From Sebastes aleutianus (Eukaryota; Chordata; Actinopteri; Perciformes; Sebastidae), in contig CAKAKS010000072.1 in assembly GCA_916700875.1 (NCBI GenBank), positions 34,201,072 through 34,265,071 on the forward strand: DNA of 64,000 bases, written 5' to 3'. Each line of letters begins with the position of its first letter. The stretch's first letter is position 1. Positions 19,377 through 32,200 of this stretch are shown in pieces. Below the pieces are notes generated by a model. It ran no database searches. It saw only the letters and a program-made list of their open reading frames with translations, and had not been told where the DNA came from. Both the position numbers and the translations under genes were made by a program.

Positions 19377-22300
19377 TTACAGAGTAGCGATGCTCGTCTT
19401 GCCCTTGTAATCAGAGTTATATCTCCTTGAAGCTGCTCTCTGGTTCCTCTGGTTCTCTGTCAGTCCATCTGCAGCTTCTGTTTTCAGCACTTCAGCGTCC
19501 GTCTCAGACTGCAGCTCTGCCTGAACGTCCTCAGCGCTCTGAGCAGGCATGTCTTTTAGCCACTGCTGGTAGTAACCGCGGAAACCATCGATTTGGACCA
19601 GGTAGTTGTTTCTGGACTTGTACTGGGATTAATGGAAGAGAGGAAAGATAAGGAGGCAAAATAAAGAGCGGAGCAGGAGGAGAGAGGCAACATAAAAACA
19701 TGAATCAGTCAAGAAAAAACGGATTTATTAAAAACAGTGCATGTAAAAGTAGCCGACTAGGCTGCTGCAGAAGTAAAGAAGATATCGGCTGACTAATCGG
19801 CTATTGGCTTTTACCTACTCAAAACTATCGTTATTATATCGGCCTTTAAAAATCCACTATCGTAACCACTATCACAACACAGTTTTGTAAATGAGAAAAG
19901 GTGCTGAGAGCTCTCAAGTCTTTGGTACAAGGAGCTTTGGGAAACCTGTTTTTCATTCATTTGAAACCTATTTCCTTCACTTCCACTAAAATGATTGTGC
20001 CATGAAGATTACAGCAGAGTATTTAGGTTCTTTGGTTGTGATCAGAATCTGCACCTACCTATCCACACAGATGTGTTTTCATGCTCAGGTGTGTATTGAC
20101 TAGTTGGTGGAACTCCCTGATGTACTGTACGTATGCTTACTGCTTACCTGGTTATAGTTGGGAGGATACTGTGAGGCAAACTCCAGCTGTCTGATGATGA
20201 CTTCATTAGGCCACACCCCCATGCTGCTCATGCTTTTGAGCATTGTTTTAAGGTAGACGTAGTCCAGTCTTCGAATTGCTCGGCCAATTAGAGCAGAGAA
20301 CACCTGGACGTTAGGCTTAAGTCCCGCCTCCTGCGAAAAACGTGTAAAGATCATGTCATAATATTTTAGTACTACTACAACTCCTAATACGATCACTGTT
20401 GGTGTTAGGGTAGGATTTCATATGACAATGTTACAGTTCATCTCTTAGTGCAGCTTATACCCAGCACTTTTATTTTGTTATACTTTCCATATTCTCTGTG
20501 TTTATATGAACATAAAACAAATGTAAGTTGGAAAAAGCAGCTGTGGCAGAATATCTCAGTTATACAAAATATAACGTGACTCACCTCAATGTCTTTCAGC
20601 AGCTGCAGCCCGTCCTGCTGTCGCTCACAGCCTAATGCAAGGCTTCCAAATGTCTGTATATCCACGCTTACGTGGCGCTGTCGCATTACACTCAACACAG
20701 CCTGGAAAGAGAAAGAATTGTTTCAAAAATATGCACACACACTTAAAAGGGTCCCTTCAGCTATAAAGTGGAGCTGATAGGTTTGGGTTCATTTGTGCAG
20801 ATTTTGAATTTCAGCATTGAAAAATAAAATAAAAAGATCAACACGGTGGACAGAAACACTGTCAAAAGTTTTCATTGGGACTATTTCTTTGATAGAAATT
20901 AGTTCTAATGAAAACTGTTCAAAGCCAGGGCTGCAGATTCCAGAGGTGGAAGAAGTAATCAGATATTTTACTTAATTAAAAAATAGCCCAACAACAGTGT
21001 AAAGATACTCTGTTACAAGTACAAAAGTATCAAACGCATCAAAATATACTTAAAGTACAAAAAGTAAAAGTACTCATTATGCACAAAGTTCCATTTCAGA
21101 ATAATGTATGTTATATTATTGGATTAGAATTATTGATGCACATGCATGTTAAAGCTAGTACTAGTTTTAATTACTTTATATATTCATGGAGGGATTACTG
21201 AACATGCTTATTGGGCACAGGCCTAGGGGCCCAAAGTGTCAGGGGCCCCCAGGTCTTCACCTACGAAATGGTCTTCAAAGAGACACATACCAACCACAAA
21301 GAGACTCTAAATCACCACAAAGAAACATAAAATGACAACAAAAAAAGACTAAAAATACAACTACAAAGAGATGCAAAATACTTGCAAAGAGACACAAAAA
21401 TACCACAAAAACACTTGCAACGACTGTGAAAAGGGGCAAAACAACTACAAAGAGACACAAAATGACTATAAAAAGGAGCAAAACAACTATAAAGAGACAT
21501 AAAACAACTCCAGAGAGACACAAAATTACTACAAAAAGGAGCAGAACAACTACAAAGAGACAAAAAATGACTACACAAAGGAACAACACAACTACAAAGA
21601 GAAACAAAACAACTACAGAAAGACACAAAACAACGACAAAAAGGAGCAAAATGGTTACAAAGAGACACAACAATGACTAAAAAAAGGAGTATAACAATTA
21701 CAAAAAGACACAAAATGACCACAGAGAGACACAAAATCACAGAGAGATGCGTAACGACTATAAAGAAACACAAAACAAAAAAAAACAACTATAACGTCTG
21801 TGTATTTTGCTCCCATGTAGGAGATGTGGTGAGGCCTTTTGCATGTGCCCGGGGACCTGTTGTGTCATATTCCACCCATGTACAGTGTATACTGCTGGGT
21901 AGCTTGTGAATTTACCTGGGGATCAATAAAGTCTCATCTTTATCCATAATAATAAATCATCATTATTTGTTGATTATATTTAGTATTAATAATCGGAATC
22001 TGCAAAGTAACTAAAGGTATTAAATAAATGTAGTGGAGTAAAAAGTACAACATTTCCCACAGAAGATTAGAAGTTTAAAGTAGCAGAAAATGGAAATACT
22101 TGAGTACTTGAGTAAATGTAGTTAGTTTCCACCACAGGTGGGGATAAAAATCCATATATTGGGGTGGAGGCAGAAACCTGGCAAGATACAACCGAAACTA
22201 TCTGAATGGCTCGATACTACTAAAGGTACGTAAGAAAATATTTGATTCTCATTTGGGTGAACTGAATGTAACTGTGGTTTGTTTGAGAGAGAGAGTGTGT

Positions 22301-25300
22301 GTACCTTTGCCTCCTCCAGGTCACCAGCTCTGGCAGCTCTGCGAATCACAGTGTTAAAGAAGGCGCGGTCGAGCTTCACTTTGTGCTGCTTGGCGACCCT
22401 CAGCAGCATCTGCAGAGACTGATATCCCGGCTCCATCGTGTCGGCCAGCAGTGTCAAAGTTCTGAGGTCTGGACTGAGTCCTTTAGCTGCCATCTTCTCC
22501 AGGAATCCTTTAGCTCCTCCGATGAGTGCGAGCCTATCTGATGCTCCATCCACGGTGCCGAGGGAGACCACTCCACCCCGCTTACCCTCAAAAAGGTCCA
22601 GCAGGTTGGGGGCTGTAGAATCAGCTGCTAAATCAACAGGCAGTGAGGCGGTTTCTCTTTGTCTGACTGGGACCAACTGGGTTGAGTCTTGTCTGCTGTA
22701 GGACTCCTCTTCACTGCTTCTGCTGTCCTGCTGACTGTCACCAAGTGGATCAGGTTGGAGAAACAACTGCCTCTCCAGGAAGTCAATGTCTATTAGATCC
22801 TTGCGTCCAGACTCTGACTTCACATGTGACACACGTTCCCTCTCGTACTGCCGGTCGGGCCTCAGCAGCACGCCAGTGGCCAGGGCAGGATCGCCAATCC
22901 CACAATCCCTGGCAGTTCGCAAGAGCAGGTTATAGTTCTTTGAGTCTGGAAGAATCCCTGACCTCAGCATCTGGCGCCAAACCTGAAACAAAAACAAAGA
23001 GGTAAGGCGCCTACTGACTGTGTGATAAGTCAAGTCAAGTTAAACTTTATTTGTATAGCACATTTAAAAGCAACTGATCTTGACCAAAGTGCTGAACCGG
23101 CATAAAATACAAATGAACACAAAGCAAACAACGATAGGAACAAAGGAAAACAATAAACATAATGCGAACATGATAGTAGTAAAAGAATTTCTGCATAAAA
23201 GATAAAGTGACTAAATCAAACGCCAGCGAAAAGAGTTGGGTTTTCAGCAGCGACTTAAATGGAGAGGTTGGGGGCGGTCGCCGCAAAGGCAACAACAACA
23301 TTACCAGCTTATTCTATGTTTCAATGTGCGAGTTGGGTCTAAGAAAGTCTTGCTTGCAATCTGTATCAGCATGTAAAATATACATTTTGCTGTAATGTAA
23401 ATGGGTTAAAAAAGCTGATGCAAGAAATGACATGCATCATTCATCTGCGCCAGTCTAGTGTATAAAAAATATAACAAAATACGCTATGGCCACAGCGCTG
23501 ACACAACTGTGCACCAAAAACCTCAGGAGCAGGAAGAGAATATATATCAACGTGGTTAGGTGCCTTTAAGTCATGTATCTACCTGTAAAGACAGTCTGAA
23601 TCCAGTTTGTTTGTCCTTCAAACAGCCCATCAACAGGTAGTGAAACGTCTCCTGAGTTACAGCATGGCCGTTCTGCAGCATCTCCTACAAACACACACAA
23701 ACTCATAAAGAAATCTGACACAATTCTGTAAACCAACCTTCCATACACCTATGTACAAATGGTGACCCCTTGTCGTACCCTGAGCGTGTGAATACAGGCT
23801 TGAAGGTGGTTGGCGATGGCGTGTGTCTTGAGGAGGGCGTGGTACGTGATGGTGCTGAGGGGGTAGTTTTTGCGACGAAGTTCTTGCTCCAACTTCAACG
23901 CTTGCTGGAGACCGGCTTGTTTGGATGGCGACTCAGCGCAGGCATTGAACAGCGCGGTGTAGGTGGCATCTGTAGCATCTAGACCTCGCTTCTTCATCTG
24001 CAAGACACACGCACACACACAATATTATATTCCATTTCTGCCACACTGGATCTTTAAGGTTTTATGTTTCACATTTTACTCTTCTGTTTTATATTTTGTT
24101 TTATCTGTTTCTTAAAGGTCCCATATTGTAAAAAGGGATATTTTCAGGTCCTTTACATTATAAAGCAGGTTTAAGTGATATATATAAATACTGTTAAACT
24201 ATCAAAATGCTCAATATACAGAGAAATACACACAGCCCGTATTCAGCAATTGTGCGTTTGAAACAATCGGTTAGGATTTCTGTTCATTTGTGATGTCACA
24301 AATATACAATATTTAGACCATGACACGGTTTTAAATATAAACATTCTAAATGTGTCCCAGTTTATTTCCTGTTGCAGTGTATGTTAATAACATCAGCTGA
24401 CGGGAAGTAAACATGGACCAAAACTGTTGCCTAGCAACGCAATTCTGTTGAAATTCCGTATACTAAAACGGAGCGTTTCAGACAGAGGGTGAATACAGGT
24501 ATATCAGGCAGACAGTATGAGGAAAATAAAGGTTTTTTTTTAACATTATAGCATGTAAACATGTTCTATTAGAAACATAAAATACAAGTATGAACCTGAA
24601 AATGAGCATGATATGGGACCTTAAACGTATTTATTTGTGCATGGGATAGTATTGTTATAGTATCTCTATACTGTTGATATTTTATGTTATTTTATCGTAC
24701 AGCGCTTTGGTCAACGCTGGTTGTATATAAATGTGCTTTATAAATAAACTTGATTTGATTTGATCATCTGACATGTTAATGAAAATACTGAGTGTACATG
24801 ATAAAAGTGTCTAAATAAAACCTCCCTACATCATTGTAGAGTCTGAAGGCCTTCTTCATCTGTCTAGCTCGACCACAGCCTCCTATCAGCACCGTGTAGT
24901 TGAACTCCTCCGGCTGCAGCCTCTCTCCCTGCAGCATGTCTCTGCTGAACATATCCAGGGCCTCCTGCAGCTGTGAGAGGACACATCACATCATCTTTAT
25001 TTATACACAAACATGAGTTGAAAAGACAGACAGAGCAGCTCAAATTGACTCACCTTGTTCTCTTTTTTTAATTGAATTTTACATATAAAAATATATACAT
25101 ATATACACATACAGACAGACTAACTAATATTAATAATTAAATTACACAATATAATGTTTAGTTAGAATTTCCACAGTAATCAACGAAAGAGAAGACATGA
25201 CATTTCATGTATTTCACAAATCTAATAAAGAAAACAAATAAAATAAAAGAGTCAAAACAAATAAATACCTCAAAGAAGAAGAACAAAAAAAAACCACAAC

Positions 25301-25926
25301 AACACACAACAAATTTCAACAATAGAACTCAGCAGATTTAGTTAAACGAATCTAGAGTTTTCCTCATTATTATTATTATTATTATCATTTCTTATTTTCT
25401 TATTTATTTATTTGTTTATTTATTTGTTTATTTTGTTTCTACAGACAGACAAACAGAGCAGCTCATCAAAGTGACTCACCTTGTTGTCTTTGATGAGCTT
25501 CTTGCACTGTAAGAAGTACCAGTAGGGTGTGTTTGTCCTCCCGGGCCTCCTGCGACCTCTCACCGGCTCTTCCTCCTCGTCGTCTCGGTGCTGCAGGTCC
25601 TGCATGAACGGGCTGGTCTTCCTGAACGACCTCCTGGAGGACAAGTCGGCGGAGAAGGAGCCGAAGTCCTCCCGGTGTGGTGGTGGTGGTGGTGTGTCTG
25701 AAGGGTCGTCCAGAGGGTCTGTACCTCCATGTGAAGCGGCCGATAGAGACACTGATCTGGCGGACAGCAGCTGCCGGTGAGTCGGTGTGAGGAGCCCCGG
25801 TGACCGGTGTGTCAGAGTCAGAGTCCTGGTCGAGGTCTTAGCCGGTGAAAAGAGGGACCACGTAGCTACAGGGACCGACACTTTCCTCCCGTTTCTCAAA
25901 CACGAACAGGCGACAGACGACAACAT
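19377..25926 (-). CDS. ptcd1: Pentatricopeptide repeat domain-containing protein 1
   Basis: Eight coding exons: 25480-25926, 24830-24970, 23779-23997, 23583-23684, 22305-22982, 20585-20701, 20148-20330, 19377-19622. Every intron is phase 0 with GT-AG ends; the total is 2133 nt, 710 residues, close to the roughly 700 residues of human PTCD1. The N-terminus (MLSSVACSCLRNGRKVSV) is basic and Ser-rich, as expected for a mitochondrial presequence. Residues about 160-330 and 480-630 carry the helical PPR repeats, for example NYTVLIGGCGRARQMKKAF and TYTALFNACAE; the middle (about 340-460) is an acidic, Ser-rich linker. PTCD1 is a matrix RNA-binding protein known to affect mitochondrial leucine tRNAs and 16S rRNA. 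The stop is followed by AT-rich sequence with an ATTAAA-like signal near 19192. Confidence 0.93.
21290..21790. repeat. Degenerate tandem array, unit related to ACTACAAAGAGACACAAA
   Basis: About 500 bp of imperfect tandem units such as acaactacaaagagacacaa and aaatgactataaaaagg, in a ptcd1 intron. Spacing is mostly a multiple of three, so both strands stay open for 80-150 codons with Leu/Val/Phe-rich or Thr/Lys-rich translations; these are not proteins. Just after it, 21915-21945 looks like a retrotransposon tail. Confidence 0.85.
23025..23140. mobile_element. SINE/LINE-type 3' fragment in ptcd1 intron
   Basis: Contains aactttatttgtatagcaca and ttgaccaaagtgctgaac, the tail form of a very common dispersed fish retroelement. 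A similar tail occurs around 24700-24760 (gcgctttggtcaacg, ataaacttgatttgattt) in another ptcd1 intron and around 62780-62850. Confidence 0.5.
24112..24624. mobile_element. TTAA-flanked inverted-repeat element
   Basis: Begins TTAAAGGTCCC and ends GGGACCTTAA. It is a reverse-orientation relative of 17965-18470 and sits in ptcd1 intron 2. No open frame. Confidence 0.7.
25020..25480. other. ptcd1 intron 1 with a second copy of the exon 1 donor region
   Basis: The splice-site neighbourhood at 25441-25491 (gacagacaaacagagcagct ... gactcaccttgttgtcttt) has a diverged copy at 25024-25072 (gacagacagagcagctcaaa ... gactcaccttgttctcttt). On the minus strand both read AACAAG|GTGAGTC. Between them lies AT-rich low-complexity sequence with (TTA)n and (TTTA)n runs near 25360-25435. 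Confidence 0.6.
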
Positions 25927-26415
25927 GTTTAGAGATTTTATCTAGCGAACTATTCTTCTGTCATGTTGTGCGCACCACGATGCTTCAATGACAAACACTA
26001 GACAAGACCTGAATAATAGATATCGAACAATAATTATAAAGCACCCTGTCTGGCGCTTTAGTCCTTAAAAATGAATTAACACGGACATTAATTGAGTTTA
26101 AAATATACCACTGTTTATTTATAAGTTACATGAATTGATGAAAAAGCTGCATCTACTCTGGATAGGAAGTCCCACTTCGATCGACTACATCAGCGATAGA
26201 TAAGTATGTCTGTGGGATGTAAATCTAGGCCACTCCCTGCAGCTGGTCATACAGCTGATGTTTGGAGTCTCTTCCTGGGTTGAAATAAGGTGAAGACAGC
26301 GAGCCAGACTAAATAAGTAGTATTTAAAGGCCGTTTTGATTAATTTAGACAGAGGCAAAGCTGTCCGAGTCGACACAGGCTTCCTGGACACATGTTTTAA
26401 TCATCAGCCTCAGCA
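25927..26415. promoter_or_regulatory. Shared head-to-head upstream region of ptcd1 and the B30.2 gene
   Basis: The two start codons are 489 bp apart on opposite strands. The interval has no clear TATA box. It may serve as a bidirectional promoter; that is inferred from geometry only. Confidence 0.35.
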
Positions 26416-28682
26416 ATGGAAGAGAGAGAAGGAGCTGCACCTCCAGAGCCTATGGTAGAAATTACTTTTATTATAACAAGTGTGTCATCTGTGTCTGACA
26501 CACCTGACCTCATTACACACTCATAATATTCAGAAATTATTTGACTTTGTATGTTTGTATAGAAAAAGTCAGATATCTGTAAAGTTTCACGCTCATAACA
26601 ATAATTAAATAAATAAGGCAATAAATAGCAGAGTGCAAAAGTAGGTTATATATCTTCAGTCTGCATGATTACCATGTAAGGAAAAGTCATTTAACAGAGT
26701 ATCAACTTGTGTCAGCAGGAGGCTCTAAAGTTCAGTTCAAGAATTGGACCTTTAATATCCTGGCATGGAAAGTTAATTATTGTAGTTATTAAAACGCCAG
26801 TCTGTAAATAAAAGCATCATGTGGATGATTTATTTGCAACAGTTTGGTTCATGGTTTATGAACATCTTTACTTCTTGAATCAGTTGAGTTCTTCATATAT
26901 TTTTGAGGCTGTGTGAGATAACTTTAAAGGGACTGTTTGTAAGAATCAGAAATGCCTGTTAACAGCGACACCTGTGGCCGTTAAGTCAACGAAAGTCAGC
27001 GTCGGGCTCGCGCTTATGCTCTTCATCACATAAAGTTTCTTTGAGTACTTTGAGCGTGTATAGAAATACACAACCTTCTCACTGTTTTTACTGGGACTGC
27101 AGATAAGTGGATGAATGTTCAGTCCTTGTGCTTCACAGTTTTTGACAATGTTCTGTATTCTGCCAGAGTAACACAATACTAATACTAATTTCTACAGGAA
27201 ATCTTTGTACAAGACCAGCAGCTTCCACCTGCCCAACCTGTGCCCACGCCTGATCCTGGTACACACCCACAAGACAAATATACCAGCAGCACACATGACT
27301 GGACTTTGTTCCATGTAAACATATTACTGTTGTTATCATTTCTTACAGTGTTATCATTTATCCAATTTCATTAAAATCATATCATAAGATCTTATGTTCT
27401 GTTGTCCAGATGAATGGTTTTGAGCAAGCTGTTATAAAATAAGTTATTACATTTTTTGTTTGAATTAATTTGATGTTATTTGCTTTGTTGTTTTATGAGT
27501 GATTTTGTAGACATCTGCCATATTATGTAATACACTGCTGTCTAAAAATATCCTTATTAATTGTTAATGATTTCAGCTATACATATACTTTTCCTCAGAG
27601 ATAATACACTTCTAAAATAGTCATATAAAGTACTATTTATAAAATAAGACTCTGAATTTGTGCTGTGTGTGTGTGTGTTGTAAAGCAGATGATTCACTGA
27701 CAGATGAACCTCAGACCAGAGCAGACTTCTTAAGATGTGAGTCTTGTTTTAATCTGTAAACCAAACAGTCTCTCGCAGACTGAAGAACAAACACAAGCAG
27801 ATATTGACATATATATATGACATATATTACTTATCTAAAAAGACTGAGAACCTCTGTTCTAATGAGCCTGCATGTAACATAGGAAGGGGAGACAAATCTG
27901 AATGGCTTGTTGAATCACATGTTTTCTGATCTAGACAGCTCACAATAACAGTGTTGTCTTATTTCAGTTTGTGGGTTGGTAGACAATCCAGATACCTAAA
28001 TGTACAGTATGTGCAAAGCACTGATAAAGAGTTTTTCATGATATGTCCCCTTTAAATCATCCCAGTTGAGAGTGCCGATATATTCCTGAAATACAGTACA
28101 ACACATTAGTTGTGAGGTGTATAAAGGAAAGACTCACCCACTTCTTCCTCTCCTCTCACAGATTACTGTCACCTCACCCTGGACCCAAACACAGTGTACA
28201 GAGAGATTGTTCTGTCTGAGGGGAACAGAAAGGCGGAGCTCATATCTATAGTCCAGGACTACCCTGAACACCCAGACAGGTTCTCTCACCTCTTTCAGGT
28301 GCTGTGTAAAGAGGGTCTGACTGGACGCTGTTACTGGGAGGTGGAGTTTGAAGGGTCTGTTGAAGTAGCGGTGGCTTACAAAGATCTAGGCAGATCAGAC
28401 TATTATCACGAGTGTGCGTTCGGCTGCAACGACAAATCCTGGAGTTTAGACATAAACAACAACAATAAATGTTTCAGACACAACGACGAGGAGACTGCGG
28501 TGCCGGAGCCTCGGTCCTCCAGAGTCGGCGTGTACCTCGATCATAAGGCGGGTTGTCTGGCCTTCTACTGCGTCTGTGACACGACGCTGCAGCTGATGCA
28601 CAGAGAAGAAACAACGTTCACGAAGCCGCTCTACCCCGGGCTGTGGGTCATAGAGACCGCGCAGCTGTGTGACCTGGAGTAG
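26416..28682 (+). CDS. Small stand-alone PRY-SPRY (B30.2) domain protein
   Basis: Four exons join in frame: 26416-26454, 27198-27258, 27689-27736, 28162-28682 (669 nt, 222 residues). The first three encode a short, acidic, Pro/Gln-rich lead ending TRADFLRY, the usual linker exon before B30.2 in fish TRIM and NLR proteins. The last exon is a full PRY-SPRY domain: LTLDPNTVYREIVLSEGNRK (PRY), GRCYWEVEFEG, FGCNDKSWSL, VGVYLDHKAGCLAFY, TTFTKPLYPG. B30.2 domains bind proteins or ligands, often in innate immunity. No RING, B-box, coiled coil or NACHT is seen; ptcd1 starts only about 490 bp upstream on the other strand, leaving little room for them. An in-frame TAA (26398-26400) precedes the ATG, though acceptor-like CAG sites there leave an upstream exon possible. 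It may be a truncated TRIM/NLR copy or a genuine small gene. Confidence 0.7.
26924..27022. mobile_element. Truncated copy of the TTAAAGGGACTG element
   Basis: Begins TTAAAGGGACTGTTTGTAAG and continues with gttaacagcgacacctgtgg, nearly identical to the first 100 bp of the complete element at 48639-49424. The remainder is missing. It lies in the first intron of the B30.2 gene. Confidence 0.75.
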
Positions 28683-28953
28683 AGGTCCAGCCAAAAAGTG
28701 TCATGTGATGCCGTCTAGGGTGTCCTTCCAGTGGATAAAACGTGATGCAGTGCTATATAGGCTGCCCTACATGCTAGAAAACTTTCTGCTCGCTGGTGCC
28801 CTATTGCAATCAGCTGGTGCCCTTTTTATGTTTTTCGCCCCTGTCCCTCAGACAGTCTGAGTCCACCACTGCATGTCAGCAAATTATGACAACCCAAAGA
28901 TTTGATTAAAAATATATATATATATATATTTTTAATCGGAAAGACTCTTACTG

Positions 28954-29270
28954 TTAAAGGACAACATGTAGGATTTGGCGACATCTAGTGGTGTGGTTGC
29001 AGTTTGCAACCAACTGAGTACCCCTCCGTTCACTCCTTCCTTTCCAAGACTGCATTAACGAGAGCCGCCGTGTGCAAAATGGGTAACACCATTGGCTTTG
29101 CTCAGAGGCCATCCTTACCATATTAACACTACTTTTGGAGCAACGGAAGTCAGACGACGGCTGGCGATACCACGGTTTCGCTCACGTTACCGCGGTTTCA
29201 CAAACATGATGAAGAACTACAGTTGTCTTCAGGTAACGTAAAAACTAGAAAGGCTCTTTACATGTACAAA
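28954..29270 (+). mobile_element. TTAA-type dispersed element, 5' part
   Basis: Begins TTAAAGGACAACATGTAGG and shares acatctagtggtgtggttgc and gcaaccaactgagtacccct with 53371-53862, 29966-30325 and (inverted) 55560-55748. The right end is missing. Confidence 0.65.
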
Positions 29271-29965
29271 CACATAAATGGGATACTCCAAAGATTATCT
29301 ACATTATGACTCGGACACTAATACACATGTAAACACACTCATTGGCACCTTCCACCTCCGAAACCAAGAAGTTTGATGTTGTCGGAGTGCAGATTCAGTG
29401 ACTTAGCATCCTATTTGTTCTCTCAGCCACAACTGAGTGACAACATGTGAAATACTATATATATGTAAGTATTTTATATATAGTATTTTATATGAAAAAA
29501 ATTCACACTGCATTTTACAATCATTGCCCATTCCCCCCTCACCCCCACCTTGCGCTGAATTTGCACAATCATCTCATGTTTGCAGAATTTGCACATTGTA
29601 CATTTGTAATCGGCCTAGGGAACTGTATTTGATTGCATATGATTGAACGCCAAGCTCCCACAATGTTTTTACTGTTTCTTACTATTGTCTTATTTGTAAC
29701 TCGTGTTGATTGTGGTGAAGCTAAAGACAATTTTCTACATTGTGGACTATAAAGTTTTTAACTAACTACCTATTTGGGGTGCTATTTGCAACTTTATTGA
29801 GGGATTAACTGTATCATGTTTTATATGTGACTTTACTTGATTGCTGATTGTACCTTTATAGGGTTTCCCAAATTAAACTTTGACTGCGCACTTTTTTAAT
29901 AATAATTTAACATGGTACTGTTTATGAGTATTCATGAGTATATATGTAATAAAAGTACTTGAAAA

Positions 29966-30325
29966 TTAAAGGTGCAGTGTGTAGAGTTTGGTGGCATCTA
30001 GTGGTGAGGTTGCAGATTGCAACCAACTGAAACTTCTCCCTTGTGCCAAGAGTGTAAGAGAACTACAGTGGCCAATGTGAAAACATGAATGGCCCCTCCA
30101 GAGCCAGTGTTTGGTTTGTCCGTTCTGGGCTACTGTAGAAACATGGCGGCTGGCTCTGTGAAGAGGACCCGCTCTGTATGTAGATATAAACGGCTCATTC
30201 TAAGGTAACGAAAACACAACAATTCTTATTTTCAGGTGATTATACACTAAAGAAAACTATACTTATTAATATCATATTCGATTTCTGCCCATAGATCCCC
30301 TAAATGCTACACACCATTCCCTTAA
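29966..30325 (+). mobile_element. TTAA-flanked dispersed element
   Basis: Begins TTAAAGGTGCAGTGTGTAGA, contains gcatctagtggtgaggttgc, ends acaccattcccTTAA. Same family as 53371-53862. Non-coding. Confidence 0.65.
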
Positions 30326-30837
30326 AAATAAACTAAATCACAGTGCCAAGCCACTGTACGTGTTAATGCAGACATTTTGGGAAATACACTTACTTACATT
30401 CTTGCAGAGAGTTAGATGAGAAGATCGATACCACTCTAAAACATGAGTGATATTAATCTTCTCATTCAACTCTTGTCGGGAAAGCAAATACGTTTATATC
30501 CCAAAATGTCAAAACTATTCCTTAATGTTTACTTGAGCACAACTGGGGGGACTGGGTAACACCAGCAACAGTATGATCACTGTGTATCTGTAGTGATCAT
30601 TTAAAAAAAGACATGAACAGACAAACGGTACACAGAGAATAAAAAATAATCGATATGGAGTTTATTACATCATTTGATTCAGATCTTCTGTACAAAGTAT
30701 CTGAACAAATACATCCTTTAACTTATATTTTTGGCATTTATTTTCAAAGTAGCAGAGTGGTGTAGTAACAGACATTATTTTGGACTGAGACGCCACAATT
30801 GAGGCCCAAATGGCAGCAAATGTGAAATGTCCTGGAA

Positions 30838-32200
30838 CTAGGGCTGTGCAATTAATCAAATGTCAATTTAAATTACAATTTTGGCTTCCAATGATTATGA
30901 AAAAAAGATAATTGGTCGCGTAAGAAAGGAAACCGCAAATTACTAAATCTGATCTGAAAAAAACTTGCAAAAACTACCATGACGATAGTCAGAAAATGGG
31001 TCCCTGCAAACCACAAAATCTGATCGGAGATCTGCAAAAACTCTTGCGAGACTCACTGCCCGACGACCTATCCTAATCTTAACTATTCAAGGTCAATGCC
31101 TAACCTTAACAATCTCGCGAGAGTTTCCCCAGTTTACGGGCTCCCTTCTAGCCACTACACATAAAATGATTATTGTGCCGCATTCCCTTTTGCAATGACT
31201 CTGTCATTTTGTCTTGGGTTATAAATCCAGCGCACCCCTTTCCTTTACGGCGGTGCCCTTTCACCCCGCACGGCAGGTCAGAGACGGCTCTAGGTTGGCT
31301 TAGAAAGACCCAGGGTGAAGCCCAGACCTCACCGCTTAGTGGTCGCTGTGGCCTGTCACCCTGCGGGAGCGATGGTCAACCGGGGCGGACTGTCCTCAGT
31401 GCGGCGATTTCGGCCAACCTGATCACGGACCCAATCTCGTTTACCATGCTTTGTGGGGACTTCTTTGCCGTTTCATCACAATTAATATCTACACAACCAA
31501 TGTGTTTATGATTCAATTGTTAACTAGAGCACAAAGTTCCATCAAAAACATATTCATTTTGCTCTCAAAGTGCACCAGATTGATGGATTTAACTTTAAAA
31601 TGTGAGCTGCAAAATGTTCTTTCTCAATGCATTTTGTTTCCAAAGTCAATGAGTAATCGTGTTAAATACCAGCCCAGTCGCACAGCAATTAGTGAAATAG
31701 TCATGAAATTTAATGTATTGATTTGTGTACATAGACATGATTTCATATTTGTTTTTGTGATGGTCAGCACAAAATGAATTTGTAAGTAATCCATGTAACA
31801 GTAAACCAGGAAGTTTAAAGACCCAGGAGACCAGTATTTGTGTCCCGTGTGAAACCACAAGTCAAAGTGTATTTATTTGTCACGTACTTAAGTTACAGCA
31901 CTTCCGGAGTTATTTTAACCCAAACCGTGATCTTTTCCTAAACCTAACTAAGTAGTTTTATTTTGAAAAGACTGGAGCGAAAATTAAAATCATGCGTCAT
32001 GTGTTGCTGGACATTCGTAGGAAAACACAAGAAAAGTAAATTGTTGAAATTCGTGCTGAGAATCACAAAAAAACGAAGGAAATTCGTGTCTATGTAAACG
32101 GATCAAATAGATTAAATTTGGTGATGTAAATAATTGTGATCTCAATATTGACCAAAATAAATTGTGATTATAATTTTTACCATAATCAAGCAGCCCTACC
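30838..32200. mobile_element. Composite inverted-end element with a GC-rich insert
   Basis: Left end tagggctgtgcaattaatc and right end ataatcaagcagccctac are imperfect inverted repeats. The interior is AT-rich with long homopolymer runs, except for a 205-bp GC-rich patch at 31227-31432. No transposase is recognisable. Confidence 0.45.

Noticed and set aside
21275..21788. Open frames of 84-158 codons on both strands
   Set aside because: They run through a tandem array whose units are mostly multiples of three, giving monotonous LCLFVVVL or TTKRHK translations with no start context or splice signals.
31173..31511. A 112-codon plus-strand frame in the GC-rich patch
   Set aside because: Confined to the GC-rich insert of a repeat; translation has no recognisable domain.
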